Positions 26,171 to 38,220 of a DNA stretch of 64,000 nucleotides are shown in pieces. How positions within the stretch are numbered: the stretch's first letter is position 1; the number at the start of each line of letters is the position of its first letter. Location: NCBI RefSeq assembly GCF_018494035.1, contig NZ_JABBFO010000001.1:248001-312000 (forward strand), read 5' to 3'. This DNA comes from Rosenbergiella australiborealis. GTDB taxonomy: Bacteria; Pseudomonadota; Gammaproteobacteria; Enterobacterales; Enterobacteriaceae. Both the position numbers and the translations under genes were made by a program. The notes beneath the pieces are model-generated. The model was not told the origin of the DNA. It made no database searches and worked only from the letters and a program-made list of their open reading frames with translations.

Positions 26171-29100
26171 ATAACCCCCCGGCTTGATAGCGTGCTGACT
26201 GCATTGCCGCACTGGTTTTGCCCACTTGTTCCATCCTTACTTGTACAGGTGGGTAAGGGAGCTCAATGTTATGCTCGCTAAAACTGCTTAAAATTTGCTG
26301 ATGTAAGTCGTGGCGCAGTGGCATACGATGGCCGATTTCTGCCGCATAAATCCTTAATTCAAAAAGTTGGATACCTTGATGAATATCAACGAGAAATGCT
26401 TCTGCTGCAGGGGTCTTTAAGACGTAACTGCAACGGTTCGCTGCCGACAGCAATAAGTCTGTGACTAAAGCGCTGCTCACGTGGGATGGGGCTGGAATAT
26501 TCAATACCACACGTGTGTGTGCATCAGATAAAGACCAGTTGATAAACTGTTCAGTAATAAAAGCCTTATTCGGCACAATAATCTCTTTTCTATCCCAGTC
26601 AGTAATGGTTGTTGCTCGCGTATTGATCCGTGAAATCGTACCGGTGAGATCACGGAGTGTTACGGTATCACCAATTCGGATGGGCTTTTCAAACAAGATA
26701 ATTAGACCAGAAATGAAGTTCGCAAAGATCTCTTGCAGACCAAATCCTAGTCCCAGACCCATAGCGGCAACGAGCCATTGTAATTTAGACCAATCGATGC
26801 CTAGCATCGAGAATCCCATCATTACACCAATGATCATCAATAAGTATTTGGTCAATGTGGTAATGGCGTACCCTGTTCCGGGGGCCAAATTCAGGTGTTG
26901 TAAAATGGCGAGCTCAAGCATCGCGGGCATATTTCGGACTAATTGTAGCGTAACCACTAGGACTAATATGGCGATGAGTACCGCGCCTAAGGTGACATCT
27001 TGGACGCTCTCAACACCTTGAATTGATGAGTTAACTCCCCACAATGGGATATTTTCTAGGAAGGCGAAAGCCGAGTGTAGTTCTGACCACAGCAAGATTA
27101 ACGCGAAAAGTGCAACCAACGTAAGTAAAGAACGTACTAAGCGTAAAGACTGTGCACTAATAGTATCAAGGTCGATAACCGGTTCGTCGATAGTTTCTTG
27201 GGCCTCGCTATTACTTCCTATATTTTCATCGTCCTGATGATTACGCGCGCGGCTAGCTAAAATTTCTGCGCGACGTTGGCGCGCGCGGTCGAACTCTATA
27301 CGACGACGTTGGATCAGCATCCAACGACGAATAATATGGTAGATAATCAGTAATACAAACCAGATACCTACAGAGCTTTCTACCCGTGCCAGAAGCGCTT
27401 GTGCTGTTGCCAAATACCCGAGTAAGGAAGCGACGATGGCGACCGGTGGAATAAGGATCATTACATCCCACAGTAAGCGATTAATCATATTATTACTATT
27501 GCCTTGCCGGTCAAAGTAGAGCGGTAATCCTGCACGGCGCAGTGCGTTGGAGACGATTGTTAAGGCAATACAAATAAGAATAAAAGTTAACCGTCCTAAT
27601 GATGCGGTAAAAGGGCGTTCTTCAATATTATCGAAGGTGATGAGCATCATGGTCAGTGGGACAATAAAGCCAATGCTGAGCGAGTAATAGCGTACTGCGC
27701 GTGAAACAGCTTGTGGCGGCCACCGGAAATGCGCAATAAATAGTCCGTTTGGGTGGGCGAATGTAGCACTGATCATAAATGCCCAAAGCAAAGGTAGCGT
27801 AGCTGTGATTCCATCTCCAACGGCGACAGCGATCGGATAAGGCCAGGCTCTTTGTAGCCCATAACCTAGTGTTGCCCATAGCACTGGTAAGGGGAGAGCG
27901 ACGAGAATTGACCAGAAAACGGTTCGTAGTGTTAATGAAAAGCGATCTTGTGTCACTTTACCTATACGACTGGCGGAACGTGCTAAAAATGCATGGTAAT
28001 GCCGACGTGAACTAAGGCTCACAATTACCAAAATGAAAGCGCCAATTACGGGTAAGATTGATTCTCGACTGGTAGCGACCATGACTAGAGCTTTACCCAA
28101 TTGCCCGAGGCTATCAAGCGAAAGTAAGCGAGTCAGGTCTTGAACAACTTGGAGAGGGTAGTGCAGGGTGATGGGGTTAATATCTGCTGTCCAAAACAGA
28201 TAACGGTGAGTCGCGTCAGTCACATCCCCTAATGCATCTTGTAACTGTGTATTGGCGACTTTTAGTTTCGTAATTTCTAGAATTAATGCATCACAACCAG
28301 AAATTAACGAATTAAGCAGTTCACCTTGGGTATTAAGTTGTGAATCTAAAATGCGTCGTTGTTCATTGGTCAGTGATTGACCACTGATTTGCCGAGTCTC
28401 ACGTAATGCATGTTGTCGTGCTAATAGATCTTCATAGTGAAGCCGTTGAACACGTAACTCGCCCATTTCGCTATCAATTTGCTGAGATTTCGGCGCATCC
28501 GGTAAACGGGCAACTTGAGCCCTAAGAGCTTCACCGAGTAATGTTGACTCGCCTAACCATTGCGACTGTTCTCGCAGCGTAGAAAGGGCTTGCCGAACTT
28601 GTTGGGTTTGGTTAGCAACCAGTCGTTGTTGAGAAGAAACAAGCTCCATATGCTGTGCTTGCTGGTTGAGTGCCGCTGACAATTCTCTATTAACAGTGAA
28701 TTGTTCGTGAATGACCGGAGGTAAGTCACCACTGTTTTCTGCCAACTGCTCTGTCCGTTCAAGTGCGCGCTGCGCTTCATCTTGGCGCAAGCTACTTTGT
28801 CGGGTGCGTAATGCTTGGAGATACGCATCAAGCTGAGCAATAGTCTTTTGATGAAGTTCCGCCCGCAATTTAGCCAATTCTTGCCGGTTATTCGCAGAGA
28901 GTTGAGCTAATTCCAGTTCATTGACACGCGCTTTATTAGCCGCATTTTCGGCTTCGTAAGCATCGCCGCGAGCTTGACCTATCGGTGTTGAGGAGACTTG
29001 AAAATTTTGCAGACGTCGATCACTCTCAGAAAGTGCCCGTCTTGCATCGGTTTGGTTGGTCGGTAGTTGATTTAACGAGTCGCTAATTTCGCGCACACGA

Positions 29101-29498
29101 TCTTGTTCTTGTTGCGCTAAACGGCCCTCTTCTAACAATTGACTACTCACCCGCAGGATTTCTTGCTCAATATCACTGCTGGACAATGCAGGATTAACGC
29201 GTTTGCTTGTTTCGTTTAGCGTGGTAATTTGTTGGCGTAGCGTGGCAGCAAGTTGGGGGTAATTATCAATAACTTCTTGATATTGTCGAGCATTTTCTAT
29301 CGATTGATTACGTTGGTTCACGTAATCCAGCGTGCTTCGTAGTGCCTGTATAACATCGGTTTGCGCCGTCGGGGTTTTGCTGTTTTGCGCCTGTTCGAGT
29401 GCTTGCCTAATTTGTGGGGGTTCTGGCAGTGCATAAGTCGCGAAAGCGACACTGAATCCTAAACTCAGTAGAATAACGGTTAGTATACGCACTGCCAT
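26169..29498 (-). CDS. mscM: Miniconductance mechanosensitive channel MscM
   Basis: 1109 residues, as in E. coli YjeP. A signal peptide (MAVRILTVILLSLGFSVAFA) precedes a long periplasmic coiled-coil-rich region (about 20-480), several transmembrane helices and a C-terminal MscS domain with GLGLGFGLQEIFANFISG and the FEKPIRIGDTV beta-domain start. It opens on membrane tension during osmotic downshift. The gene starts 11 nt after psd in the same direction, a conserved pairing that probably forms one operon. Confidence 0.97.
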   Translation of the reverse strand: MAVRILTVILLSLGFSVAFATYALPEPPQIRQALEQAQNSKTPTAQTDVIQALRSTLDYVNQRNQSIENARQYQEVIDNYPQLAATLRQQITTLNETSKRVNPALSSSDIEQEILRVSSQLLEEGRLAQQEQDRVREISDSLNQLPTNQTDARRALSESDRRLQNFQVSSTPIGQARGDAYEAENAANKARVNELELAQLSANNRQELAKLRAELHQKTIAQLDAYLQALRTRQSSLRQDEAQRALERTEQLAENSGDLPPVIHEQFTVNRELSAALNQQAQHMELVSSQQRLVANQTQQVRQALSTLREQSQWLGESTLLGEALRAQVARLPDAPKSQQIDSEMGELRVQRLHYEDLLARQHALRETRQISGQSLTNEQRRILDSQLNTQGELLNSLISGCDALILEITKLKVANTQLQDALGDVTDATHRYLFWTADINPITLHYPLQVVQDLTRLLSLDSLGQLGKALVMVATSRESILPVIGAFILVIVSLSSRRHYHAFLARSASRIGKVTQDRFSLTLRTVFWSILVALPLPVLWATLGYGLQRAWPYPIAVAVGDGITATLPLLWAFMISATFAHPNGLFIAHFRWPPQAVSRAVRYYSLSIGFIVPLTMMLITFDNIEERPFTASLGRLTFILICIALTIVSNALRRAGLPLYFDRQGNSNNMINRLLWDVMILIPPVAIVASLLGYLATAQALLARVESSVGIWFVLLIIYHIIRRWMLIQRRRIEFDRARQRRAEILASRARNHQDDENIGSNSEAQETIDEPVIDLDTISAQSLRLVRSLLTLVALFALILLWSELHSAFAFLENIPLWGVNSSIQGVESVQDVTLGAVLIAILVLVVTLQLVRNMPAMLELAILQHLNLAPGTGYAITTLTKYLLMIIGVMMGFSMLGIDWSKLQWLVAAMGLGLGFGLQEIFANFISGLIILFEKPIRIGDTVTLRDLTGTISRINTRATTITDWDRKEIIVPNKAFITEQFINWSLSDAHTRVVLNIPAPSHVSSALVTDLLLSAANRCSYVLKTPAAEAFLVDIHQGIQLFELRIYAAEIGHRMPLRHDLHQQILSSFSEHNIELPYPPVQVRMEQVGKTSAAMQSARYQAGGL

Positions 29499-29509
29499 GC
29501 TCTCCAGAA

Positions 29510-30439
29510 TTAGGCGTCAGTTTGTTCAGACAGGGTATGTCCACTTTGTGTTGGCGGAGTCTTAACGTGCTTGTCGGCAATATTTTCTGCTAAAGGTTGT
29601 CCTAATCGTGTAGGGGCTTGAGCTTCTAACGCTTCACTCAAACGTACTTGATTGGGTGGGAACAAGTTGATCACCGTTGATCCCAACTTGAAGCGTCCCA
29701 TTTCTTGTCCCTTGAGCAACACAACTGCGCCTTTTTCATCGGCGTGAGGGTAGTGCCAGCGTTGAATAATCCCTTCACGGGGAGGTGTAATTGTACCGGC
29801 CCAAACAGTTTCGATACTTCCAACAATAGTCGCGCCGACAAGAATTTGTACCATCGGCCCTATATCCGTATCGAAATAGCAGATAACGCGTTCGTTACGT
29901 GCAAATAAGTTAGGAATATTTTGTGCTGTTAACGGATTCACTGAGTAAAGATCACCAGGAACGTAAACCATTTCACGAAGGATACCATTGCATGGCATGT
30001 GTACACGATGATAGTCACGTGGTGCAAGGTAGGTTGTCACAAATTGACCGTTATAGAAATGGCGTGCACGCTCTTCATTACCGGCAAGCAGTGCCTCTAG
30101 CGAATAATAGTGGCCCTTAGCCTGAAATATCTGGTTCTCATCAATTCGTCCACATTGACTGACCGCACCGTCGGCGGGTTGGATCAATATATTCGGGGCA
30201 TGATCGATGAGCCGTGCTTCATCTTTTAAAGGACGGACAAAAAAGTCATTAAAGGTACGATAGCTCGCGGTATTGGGATTTGCGGCTTCTTGCATATTAA
30301 CTTTGTAGTACCAGACAAATATGTCGATTACCGCTTTGGTTAACCAACCTGCTTGCCGACTTGCTCCCCAGCCAGCCAGCTCGGTGAGTTGTCTTTTAGG
30401 AAGGATGGCGTTGATACCTAATTTTAACTTGTCTAACAC
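29510..30439 (-). CDS. psd: Phosphatidylserine decarboxylase proenzyme
   Basis: 309 residues from a GTG at 30439 preceded by AGGAGG. It makes phosphatidylethanolamine at the inner membrane. The self-cleavage site LGST ([11 protein letters not shown]) that creates the pyruvoyl cofactor is present near residue 253. The catalytic DYHRVHMP and PADG motifs are intact. The region after the beta/alpha core is short and divergent. It is transcribed with mscM and follows rsgA. Confidence 0.97.
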   Translation of the reverse strand: MLDKLKLGINAILPKRQLTELAGWGASRQAGWLTKAVIDIFVWYYKVNMQEAANPNTASYRTFNDFFVRPLKDEARLIDHAPNILIQPADGAVSQCGRIDENQIFQAKGHYYSLEALLAGNEERARHFYNGQFVTTYLAPRDYHRVHMPCNGILREMVYVPGDLYSVNPLTAQNIPNLFARNERVICYFDTDIGPMVQILVGATIVGSIETVWAGTITPPREGIIQRWHYPHADEKGAVVLLKGQEMGRFKLGSTVINLFPPNQVRLSEALEAQAPTRLGQPLAENIADKHVKTPPTQSGHTLSEQTDA

Positions 30440-30539
30440 GGTCGCCTCCTGGCGTACATAATATCGGTCTAAACCTTCGTAGGGCAAATGCCCCACAATA
30501 GAGAAAGGAAATGATGTAAGGACTTAGCCTTGGTAGTGT

Positions 30540-31589
30540 TTACTCTTTACTGCTGAAATTTTTTCTTATCTTCACCGAAGACATACTTTCTAAGATGCGA
30601 TGATAATTCTCGAAACGTTGTTCATCAATCTCACCGATTTCAACCGCGTGACGTAACGCGCACCCTGGATCATCAAGGTGTTTGCAATCTCTAAATTTGC
30701 ACAGGCCGAGATACGGTTTAAATTCGACAAACCCTTGGGTGATTTGTTCCGGCTCTAAATGCCATAAACCAAACTCACGGACACCTGGAGAATCGATAAC
30801 ATCTCCACCCTGTGGGAAATGATAGAGCCGAGCCGCTGTGGTGGTATGTTGACCTAACCCCGAATTATCGGACACATCGTTGGTTAAAATAGCGTTATTA
30901 TCTATCGCATTGAAACCGAGTAGTGCATTGAGCAGACTGGATTTTCCAACTCCCGACTGACCTGCAAAAATACTTACGCGATCGGTCAGTGCTTCTTCGA
31001 GAGGTACTAGGCCTTCACGCTGATGGCTAGAGACTTTCAAAACTTGATAACCAATATCTTGATAAATAGCCATTTGCTCATCGACAAATGCTATGGCCTC
31101 ATCATCGAGTAAGTCGGTTTTATTTAATACCAGTAGTGGGGCAACATTCAGTGTCTCGCAAGCCACTAAATAACGGTCAATAATATTTAAAGACAACTCA
31201 GGCAATATGGCGGAGACAATGATGATTTGGTCGATATTTGCCGCAATAGGTTTGATACCATCATAGTAATCGGGGCGCGTCAGCACAGACTGACGGTCAT
31301 ATACCGCTTCAACAATCCCTTTACCTTGTCCTTCTAAAGGCGCACGCCAGACGACACGATCACCGGTGACCAGCGAACGAATTGTACGGCGTAGATTACA
31401 GCGCCAAATTTTGCCTTGTGGATCTTCGACATCCGCATGCATACCGAAACGGCTAATAACGCGGCCATCTTGAGGTTCAGCAAATAGGCTATCATCCGGT
31501 TCCGCTTTTCCTTCACGTTGTTGTAACCGACGTTGATGGTTGGCATTAACACGCCTTTGCTGGCCTTTTGATAGTTTATTTTTACTCAC
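30540..31589 (-). CDS. rsgA: Ribosome small-subunit GTPase RsgA
   Basis: 349 residues from a GTG at 31589, giving [19 protein letters not shown], with GAGAGG 5 nt upstream. It checks late 30S assembly. The order is OB fold, circularly permuted GTPase (NKTD before the P-loop [10 protein letters not shown], then [10 protein letters not shown]) and a zinc site [16 protein letters not shown]. It lies upstream of psd and is divergent from orn, 101 bp away. Confidence 0.98.
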   Translation of the reverse strand: MSKNKLSKGQQRRVNANHQRRLQQREGKAEPDDSLFAEPQDGRVISRFGMHADVEDPQGKIWRCNLRRTIRSLVTGDRVVWRAPLEGQGKGIVEAVYDRQSVLTRPDYYDGIKPIAANIDQIIIVSAILPELSLNIIDRYLVACETLNVAPLLVLNKTDLLDDEAIAFVDEQMAIYQDIGYQVLKVSSHQREGLVPLEEALTDRVSIFAGQSGVGKSSLLNALLGFNAIDNNAILTNDVSDNSGLGQHTTTAARLYHFPQGGDVIDSPGVREFGLWHLEPEQITQGFVEFKPYLGLCKFRDCKHLDDPGCALRHAVEIGEIDEQRFENYHRILESMSSVKIRKNFSSKE

Positions 31590-31690
31590 ATAACCTCTCA
31601 CATAACATGATATTTCGCCCTAGGTGGGCAAAAGGTCTATGATACACCTTAATGTGAACAAATGGCGAATTTAGCGGGTAAGGGAACGCG

Positions 31691-32239
31691 ATGACAACAC
31701 AAAGTAAAGATAATCTTGTTTGGATTGATTTAGAAATGACAGGGCTCGATCCGCTTCGGGATAGAATCATTGAGATTGCCACTATTGTTACCGATGCACA
31801 CTTAACGGTATTAGCCGAAGGCCCCGTTTTAGCGATCCATCAAACCGATGAGCAGTTAGCGTTAATGGATGAGTGGAACGTCAATACTCATACACAAAGT
31901 GGATTGGTTTCGCGTGTGAAACAGAGCACTGTAACGGAAGCGGATGCTCAAGCCTTAACGATCGAATTTTTAAAACAGTGGGTACCGGAAAATTGCTCAC
32001 CGATTTGCGGCAACTCTATAGGCCAAGATCGTCGATTTTTAGTCAACTATATGCCGCAGTTGGAAAGCTATTTCCACTATCGCGCCATTGATGTGAGTAC
32101 GCTAAAAGAGCTGGCGCGTCGTTGGAAACCCGAAATCTTACCGCAGTTTCATAAAAAAGGTACGCATCAAGCATTGGATGATATTCGTGAATCTATCGCC
32201 GAGTTGGCCTTTTACCGCGAAAACTTTATAAAACTGTAG
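31691..32239 (+). CDS. orn: Oligoribonuclease
   Basis: 182 residues. A DEDDh 3'-5' exonuclease, it degrades di- to penta-ribonucleotides, including pGpG from c-di-GMP breakdown, and is normally essential. Acidic residues are in [18 protein letters not shown] and [12 protein letters not shown] stem CTGCCGA/TTCGGCAG (about 32264-32284) follows and probably ends transcription. Confidence 0.98.
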   Translation: MTTQSKDNLVWIDLEMTGLDPLRDRIIEIATIVTDAHLTVLAEGPVLAIHQTDEQLALMDEWNVNTHTQSGLVSRVKQSTVTEADAQALTIEFLKQWVPENCSPICGNSIGQDRRFLVNYMPQLESYFHYRAIDVSTLKELARRWKPEILPQFHKKGTHQALDDIRESIAELAFYRENFIKL

Positions 32240-32320
32240 GGCATTAGAATAATAACTATACAAACTGCCGAGTTATTCGGCAGTTGGCACAAAAAAATAA
32301 AAAAAGCGGTGTCTGGGGGG

Positions 32321-32348
32321 TTGCGTAGGTAAATTATTCTCGTATAAT
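32321..32348 (+). promoter_or_regulatory. tRNA-Gly promoter
   Basis: TTGCGT (-35) and TATAAT (-10) are separated by 16 bp, with a GC-rich discriminator (GCACCCC) next to the -10. The latter is typical of stringently controlled tRNA promoters. Confidence 0.8.
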
Positions 32349-32388
32349 TCGCACCCCATAACGGTAGAGAATATTTTACTGTGTCGGT

Positions 32389-32464
<76 letters not shown>

Positions 32465-32799
32465 AATTTTTCAAGCATTTTATCATTCCTATGAAGTGAC
32501 GTTTCTCACGTCTCTCCTTCAATCTTTGTTAGTTTCATTGTTATTTTCAACAGACTTATCCACAGGTCGTTATTCCTTTTTTGTCGTCCACTATTGCGGC
32601 TCAATATTCGATAATCAATTGATTTAATTATTATTATTTTTTTTCTCTAAAATAATATTAGGGTTGTCCCCCCTCGAGATAAAAAATCTATTCACAGGAC
32701 AATTATCTTTGTATTTCTGTCGCTTAGCATAAATTAGACCTATTATTCTTACTTCTATGTGTCGAAAGTTGGGTACTACTTATAAGTGGGGGAGGTAAC
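32465..32799. other. AT-rich gene-free region upstream of nnr
   Basis: 335 bp. In E. coli, queG lies here divergent to nnr; no trace of it is visible. One perfect DnaA-box sequence TTATCCACA is at 32556-32564; a single box is not enough to suggest an origin. GGAGG at 32791-32795 serves nnr. Confidence 0.6.
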
Positions 32800-34317
32800 A
32801 TGCGTGCAATATCAATGATAAGTGATCAGCTGCCGAGTGATTGTTGGCCTGTACAGCAAATAGCGGAGCTTGAGCAGCATTTGTGCCAGCGCGCAAAGTG
32901 TTCTCCTTACCAATTAATGTGGCGGGCGGGCGAGGCATTATTGGCCCTTATCTCGCAACATTATGCGACAACACAACATTGCCTAGTGTTATGCGGTAGA
33001 GGTAATAATGGTGGTGATGGGTTTGTCCTGGCATATTTACTCAGACAGGCGGGGGTGAAAACGACTGTCGTTGAGGCGAGTCTCTATCGAGAGCGACCGA
33101 GTGAAGCCACCCAAGCCCACTCAATCTGGCAAGTCGGACAGCAGAATCCCTCTCTTACCCCTTACGACCCTTGGCCGACAGATATCGACTTAGTTGTTGA
33201 TGCCCTCTATGGTATCGGTCTTCGACACGCGCCACAGACAGAAATACAATCTTTGATTGATCGAGTGAATACTCATCGCGCCCCTGTTGTCTCAGTCGAT
33301 ATTCCTTCTGGTTTAGATGCTCAGACAGGACAGCCATTAGGGCGGGCAATTTATGCCAGTTCGACCCTGACTTTCATAACACTAAAACCGGGGCTATTAA
33401 CAGGTAAGGGGCGCGATCATACTGGAAAACTCTATTTGGCTGACTTAGGGTTTGGCAATTGGTGTTCCGATCTGACCGCACCCATCCAGTGTCTCACCGG
33501 CCAAGATTTATGTACTTGGCTACCTCAGAGAGCTGCCAGTGCACATAAAGGGGATATGGGTAAAGTTGTATTAATCGGTGGTGCTGAAGGCTCGGCAGGA
33601 GCAATACGATTGAGTGGCGAAGCCGCTTTGCGTAGTGGGGCAGGCTTAGTTCGGGTACTTACGCATCACTCTACTATTATGCCCATCTTGACGGCAAGAC
33701 CTGAACTTATGGTTGCCGAGTTGACCCCCGAATCTTTAAACGCAGCCCTTGAGTGGGCCGACGTTATTGCGATTGGGCCGGGTTTGGGACAATCCGACTG
33801 GGCGAAAAATGCACTAAATCAGGTAAAATTAAGTAAAAAAATCATGTTATGGGATGCAGATGCGTTAAACCTCCTAGCAATCGACCCCGATAAACGTCAA
33901 AATCGGGTCTTGACTCCACATCCTGGAGAAGCGGCTCGGTTATTAGGCATTTCGATTGCTGAAGTCGAAGCGGATCGATTATCCGCAGCGAATCGACTGG
34001 TTGAACGTTTTGGTGGGATAGCCGTCCTCAAGGGGGCGGGTACTATTATAGCCGATGATTCGTTCTCTCCCGCTATTGCGTATGTTGGAAACCCGGGCAT
34101 GGCGACGGGGGGGATGGGGGATGTACTGACCGGCGTAATAACAGCCTTTATTGGGCAAGGCCTAGAATTATCCCATGCTGCGAGGGCGGGCGTTGTGGCA
34201 CATGGCCATGCGGCAGACTTAGTGGCAGAAGATAATGGAATGCGCGGTATGCTTGCTCTGGATGTGGTTGATAAACTAAGAATAAGCGTCAATCCACTTC
34301 ACGATAACGATGATTAA
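32800..34317 (+). CDS. nnr: Bifunctional NAD(P)H-hydrate repair enzyme Nnr
   Basis: 505 residues. The N-terminal epimerase ([29 protein letters not shown]) interconverts R/S NADHX, and the C-terminal ADP-dependent dehydratase ([28 protein letters not shown]) restores NAD(P)H. The first 40 residues are less conserved. It overlaps tsaE by 8 nt and starts the conserved nnr-tsaE-amiB-mutL-miaA-hfq-hflX-hflK-hflC cluster. Confidence 0.97.
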   Translation: MRAISMISDQLPSDCWPVQQIAELEQHLCQRAKCSPYQLMWRAGEALLALISQHYATTQHCLVLCGRGNNGGDGFVLAYLLRQAGVKTTVVEASLYRERPSEATQAHSIWQVGQQNPSLTPYDPWPTDIDLVVDALYGIGLRHAPQTEIQSLIDRVNTHRAPVVSVDIPSGLDAQTGQPLGRAIYASSTLTFITLKPGLLTGKGRDHTGKLYLADLGFGNWCSDLTAPIQCLTGQDLCTWLPQRAASAHKGDMGKVVLIGGAEGSAGAIRLSGEAALRSGAGLVRVLTHHSTIMPILTARPELMVAELTPESLNAALEWADVIAIGPGLGQSDWAKNALNQVKLSKKIMLWDADALNLLAIDPDKRQNRVLTPHPGEAARLLGISIAEVEADRLSAANRLVERFGGIAVLKGAGTIIADDSFSPAIAYVGNPGMATGGMGDVLTGVITAFIGQGLELSHAARAGVVAHGHAADLVAEDNGMRGMLALDVVDKLRISVNPLHDNDD

Positions 34318-34795
34318 CATGACTACAAAAACAGTGATCCTTGCCGATTTATCGGCAACTTTAGCCTTGGGGGCGCAATTAGCAAAAGCCAGTGATAAAG
34401 GCACCATTATTTATTTAGTGGGTGATTTAGGGGCAGGGAAAACAACGTTTAGTCGAGGTTTTCTGCAAGCTTTAGGTCATCAAGGTAATGTTAAAAGCCC
34501 CACTTATACACTGGTTGAACCTTACGACATTCACGGCCGTTTAGCTTATCATTTTGACCTTTATCGTTTAGCTGACCCCGAAGAGCTCGAATTTATGGGG
34601 GTGCGCGACTACTTTACTGGTGACAGCCTCTGTTTAGTGGAGTGGCCACAACAGGGAGCCGGTCTCCTGCCTTCTCCTGATCTGACGGTAGTCTTACACT
34701 ATCAAGATGATGGACGAAAAGCTGAAATAACCGCTAGCTCGTCTTGGGGGGATGTTTTGTTACAGCATATAGCTGCCGATGGGGAAGAGGCATGA
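34310..34795 (+). CDS. tsaE: tRNA t6A synthesis ATPase TsaE
   Basis: 161 residues. A P-loop ATPase ([19 protein letters not shown]), it works with TsaB, TsaC and TsaD to make N6-threonylcarbamoyladenosine at position 37 of ANN-decoding tRNAs. The conserved [10 protein letters not shown] and WPQQG segments are present. ATG 34310 lies inside nnr; a second ATG at 34319 is possible. Its stop overlaps the amiB start (ATGA). Confidence 0.97.
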   Translation: MINMTTKTVILADLSATLALGAQLAKASDKGTIIYLVGDLGAGKTTFSRGFLQALGHQGNVKSPTYTLVEPYDIHGRLAYHFDLYRLADPEELEFMGVRDYFTGDSLCLVEWPQQGAGLLPSPDLTVVLHYQDDGRKAEITASSSWGDVLLQHIAADGEEA

Positions 34796-36381
34796 CGTTA
34801 TTTCGGCGGCTGATTTTAGTCGTCTTGGGTTGCTTAATGAGTTATGTAAGTCTGGCGGCACCACTTTCCGAGATTCAGGTCGACAATCGTGAAATACAAT
34901 CGATTCTTACGTTGAATTTCGCTGATAAACCAACGGTATCTTGGTTTGATCTCCATCGACCTGAGCGTTTTGTGATGGATATTCATGAAAGTGGAGTCAT
35001 CAAAGGACTGCCGCTGAATTTTAGTGGGGCAAATTTAGTCACGCGTATTCGCACCAGCCAGCCGCCAAATAATAAGGCGGTCCGCTTGGTCGTTGAATTA
35101 ACTCAGTCCTCCAAAGCCACAGTTACGACTCAGCAAAAGGGTAAACTCTGGCAGACAGTGATTACCCTAACGAGTAAAACGCCACTCTCGGCGAAAATAG
35201 CGACAACAAAGGCCGATAAAAATCCTTTTACTCCGGCTAAAACAATCGTCACTAATTCAAACACTACCAGTTATCCTGGGGGGAAAGTCACTCGCAATCA
35301 AGTGGTGATCGTGGCAATTGATGCAGGCCATGGAGGACAAGATCCGGGTGCCATTGGGCAACATGGACTGAAAGAAAAAAATGTCACTATTGCTATTGCC
35401 CATAAATTGAAGGCCCTTCTTGATGCCGATCCAATGTTTAAACCGGTGATGACTCGAAAAGGCGATTATTTTATCTCGGTAATGGGTCGCTCAGATGTTG
35501 CCCGTAAAGAAAATGCTAGTGTATTAATCTCTATACATGCCGACTCTGCGCCCGTACATTCAGTGAGCGGGGCATCCGTTTGGGTATTGTCGAATCGCCG
35601 CGCAAACTCAGAAATGGCAAACTGGCTAGAGCAGACGGAAAAACAATCGGAATTATTAGGAGGGGCGGGTGATTTATTGGCGAATAGTCAATCTGACCCT
35701 TATCTCAGCCAAGCCGTACTCGATCTTCAATTCGGTCATTCACAGCGAGTGGGTTATGATGTTGCGGTAAAAGTATTGCAAAATCTTCGTCCGGTCACGC
35801 CATTACATAAACGTTTACCGGAACATGCGAGTTTAGGCGTGCTTCGTTCGCCAGATATTCCGTCGCTATTGGTTGAAACAGGTTTTATCAGTAATGCTCA
35901 AGAAGAGAAACTATTAGGTAGCCCTGCATATCAAAACAAAATAGCTCATGCGATATACCGAGGGTTACGTGCCTATTTTCGTAGCCATCCTTATCAACAC
36001 ATTGCGACGACTGAAAATCGTCCGCTTACGCCAAGTACGCCTTCAGCGACGGTGAAACTACAATCCACTGTGCATACCGTACAGCGGGGAGAGACATTGT
36101 CGGGTATTGCAGCACATTACGGTGTTAGTACCAAAGCTATTATCGTACAAAATCGATTGAAAAAGTCCACGGTATGGGTGGGTCAGCGTTTACGAATCGA
36201 TACGAGTGCGCCGGTAGTCTCCCCTGCTGCTAAGATGATTAAACATAAAGTCATACGGGGCGACTCGTTAAACGCGATAGCATTGAAATACGGTGTGAGT
36301 GCCCAAGCTATCATTGCTAGGAATAATCTGCGTTCCGCAAACGTGATGTTAGGGCAAACCTTAATTATTCCATTGCCTTGA
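34792..36381 (+). CDS. amiB: N-acetylmuramoyl-L-alanine amidase AmiB
   Basis: 529 residues from ATG 34792 (ATGA overlap with tsaE). A signal peptide ([17 protein letters not shown]) is followed by an AMIN domain for septal targeting, a zinc amidase domain ([32 protein letters not shown]) and two C-terminal LysM repeats ([34 protein letters not shown]). E. coli AmiB (445 aa) lacks LysM, but several other Enterobacterales have it. It cuts peptidoglycan at division and is activated by EnvC. Confidence 0.96.
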   Translation: MTLFRRLILVVLGCLMSYVSLAAPLSEIQVDNREIQSILTLNFADKPTVSWFDLHRPERFVMDIHESGVIKGLPLNFSGANLVTRIRTSQPPNNKAVRLVVELTQSSKATVTTQQKGKLWQTVITLTSKTPLSAKIATTKADKNPFTPAKTIVTNSNTTSYPGGKVTRNQVVIVAIDAGHGGQDPGAIGQHGLKEKNVTIAIAHKLKALLDADPMFKPVMTRKGDYFISVMGRSDVARKENASVLISIHADSAPVHSVSGASVWVLSNRRANSEMANWLEQTEKQSELLGGAGDLLANSQSDPYLSQAVLDLQFGHSQRVGYDVAVKVLQNLRPVTPLHKRLPEHASLGVLRSPDIPSLLVETGFISNAQEEKLLGSPAYQNKIAHAIYRGLRAYFRSHPYQHIATTENRPLTPSTPSATVKLQSTVHTVQRGETLSGIAAHYGVSTKAIIVQNRLKKSTVWVGQRLRIDTSAPVVSPAAKMIKHKVIRGDSLNAIALKYGVSAQAIIARNNLRSANVMLGQTLIIPLP

Positions 36382-36408
36382 TGCATCGAACGTTGCTGAG
36401 GATCTAGA

Positions 36409-38220
36409 ATGCCTATTCAGATTTTACCGCCGCAGTTGGCTAACCAAATCGCGGCTGGGGAAGTAGTGGAGCGCCCGGCCTCTGTGGTCAAAGAGCTGAT
36501 TGAAAACAGTCTTGATGCGGGTGCTACCCGTATCCATATCGAGATCGATAAGGGTGGTACAAAACGGATTGCGATTAGGGATAATGGCTACGGAATAGCT
36601 AAAGACCAACTTGAATTAGCACTTGCGCGACATGCGACCAGTAAAATCGCCTCTCTTGATGATCTCGAGGCGATTATGAGCTTAGGCTTTAGGGGGGAAG
36701 CGCTGGCCAGTATCAGCTCAGTCTCTCGGTTAACGCTAACCTCTCGTCCTGAAAACCAAAATGAGGCTTGGCAAGCCTACGCCGAAGGACGGGAGATGAA
36801 TGTTAGTTTAAAACCTGCCGCTCATCCTCGTGGTTCAACCCTTGAAGTTCTCGACTTGTTTTATAATACGCCAGCGCGCCGCAAGTTTTTGCGTACCGAA
36901 AAGACTGAGTTTACCCATATCGACGAGGTTATTCGACGTATTGCTCTTGCACGTTTCGATGTTGAATTTATATTGACGCATAATGGAAAACAGACGCGGC
37001 ATTATCGTGTAGCAAACAATGAGAAGCAGAAGCAGCAGCGGTTGAGTGCAATTTGCGGTTCAAGTTTTGTCTCGCAGGCAGTGCATATTGATTGGCAACA
37101 CGATAGTTTGGGTATTGAAGGATGGGTTATCTCTCCAAGTCATGTCCAGACAGCCACTGAAATTCAATACTGTTACGTGAATGGCCGAATGATGCGAGAT
37201 AAGCTTATTAATCATGCTATTCGTCAAGCCTATCAAGAGCATATCGGACAACAGCAAATACCCGCTTATGTCCTTTTTTTAACGGTTGATCCGCATCAGG
37301 TTGACGTCAATGTGCATCCTGCAAAACATGAAGTGCGTTTCCATCAATCGCGTCTCGTACATGATTTCATTTATCAAGGCATTACCAGTGCGCTGACACC
37401 GGCCGATATTCAATCTGTACATGAAGAGCATCAGGCTTCATCACTTTCTCAGCCGGTTATCGCCGAAAATCGAACAGCGGCAGGCAAAAATATGTTTGCT
37501 CAGCCAAGTGGATCTGCATCCGGGCGTCATCATTCCTTGCCGGAACCTTATCGTAAGAAAGAGGCGGAAGTTTACCAACGTTTAGTGAGTTCGACGCTCC
37601 AAGCACAAGAGGTCAGTCGTGATGCCTTGTCGGTAGAGTCTAACGCTGAGCCATTAGAGGGACATTTACATAGTTTTGGCCGAGTGCTGACGGTCTGCCA
37701 ACAGCGTTTTGCGTTGCTTGAAAATAAGAATGGGTTAGCGTTACTGGCACTAGCAAAAGCGGCAAAGTTAGTGCTAACACAGCAGCTTTATCCTGAAACT
37801 CAACCCCTTGTTTCGCAACCGTTGCTTATTCCTTTAAGAGTGAAATGTACGGCAAAAGAAAAGCAGATCATTACTGATAAAACAGCGTTCTTACAGCACT
37901 TTGGTATTGAGTTACATAGCGATGGTCAATACAGCACGCTACGCGCGGTACCTTTACCTTTGCGCTCGCAAAATTTACAAATTTTGATTCCAGAAATGAT
38001 AGAGTGGTTGTCTCAGCAAACTGAAGATCGGCCACTGGCTTTAGCGACGTGGTTAGCTGAAAAAAGCGTCACTATTGACGAGACATGGACACATTCTCAA
38101 GCGATTACATTATTAGCCGATTTAGAACGGCTTGTACCGGGACATGTTGTATCACCGCCAGCAGGTCTTGTTCAACCCGTAGACTTAGACTCTTATTTTG
38201 AAGCATTATTAAATGAATGA
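36409..38220 (+). CDS. mutL: DNA mismatch repair protein MutL
   Basis: 603 residues. The GHKL ATPase motifs are [24 protein letters not shown] and [13 protein letters not shown]. The central linker (about 335-420) is variable, and a C-terminal dimerisation domain follows. It couples MutS recognition to MutH and UvrD. It overlaps miaA by 8 nt. Confidence 0.98.
   Translation: MPIQILPPQLANQIAAGEVVERPASVVKELIENSLDAGATRIHIEIDKGGTKRIAIRDNGYGIAKDQLELALARHATSKIASLDDLEAIMSLGFRGEALASISSVSRLTLTSRPENQNEAWQAYAEGREMNVSLKPAAHPRGSTLEVLDLFYNTPARRKFLRTEKTEFTHIDEVIRRIALARFDVEFILTHNGKQTRHYRVANNEKQKQQRLSAICGSSFVSQAVHIDWQHDSLGIEGWVISPSHVQTATEIQYCYVNGRMMRDKLINHAIRQAYQEHIGQQQIPAYVLFLTVDPHQVDVNVHPAKHEVRFHQSRLVHDFIYQGITSALTPADIQSVHEEHQASSLSQPVIAENRTAAGKNMFAQPSGSASGRHHSLPEPYRKKEAEVYQRLVSSTLQAQEVSRDALSVESNAEPLEGHLHSFGRVLTVCQQRFALLENKNGLALLALAKAAKLVLTQQLYPETQPLVSQPLLIPLRVKCTAKEKQIITDKTAFLQHFGIELHSDGQYSTLRAVPLPLRSQNLQILIPEMIEWLSQQTEDRPLALATWLAEKSVTIDETWTHSQAITLLADLERLVPGHVVSPPAGLVQPVDLDSYFEALLNE

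Noticed and set aside
32556-32564. Perfect DnaA box as a sign of a replication origin
   Set aside because: Only one box, no cluster or AT-rich unwinding repeats, and the location is a normal intergenic region.
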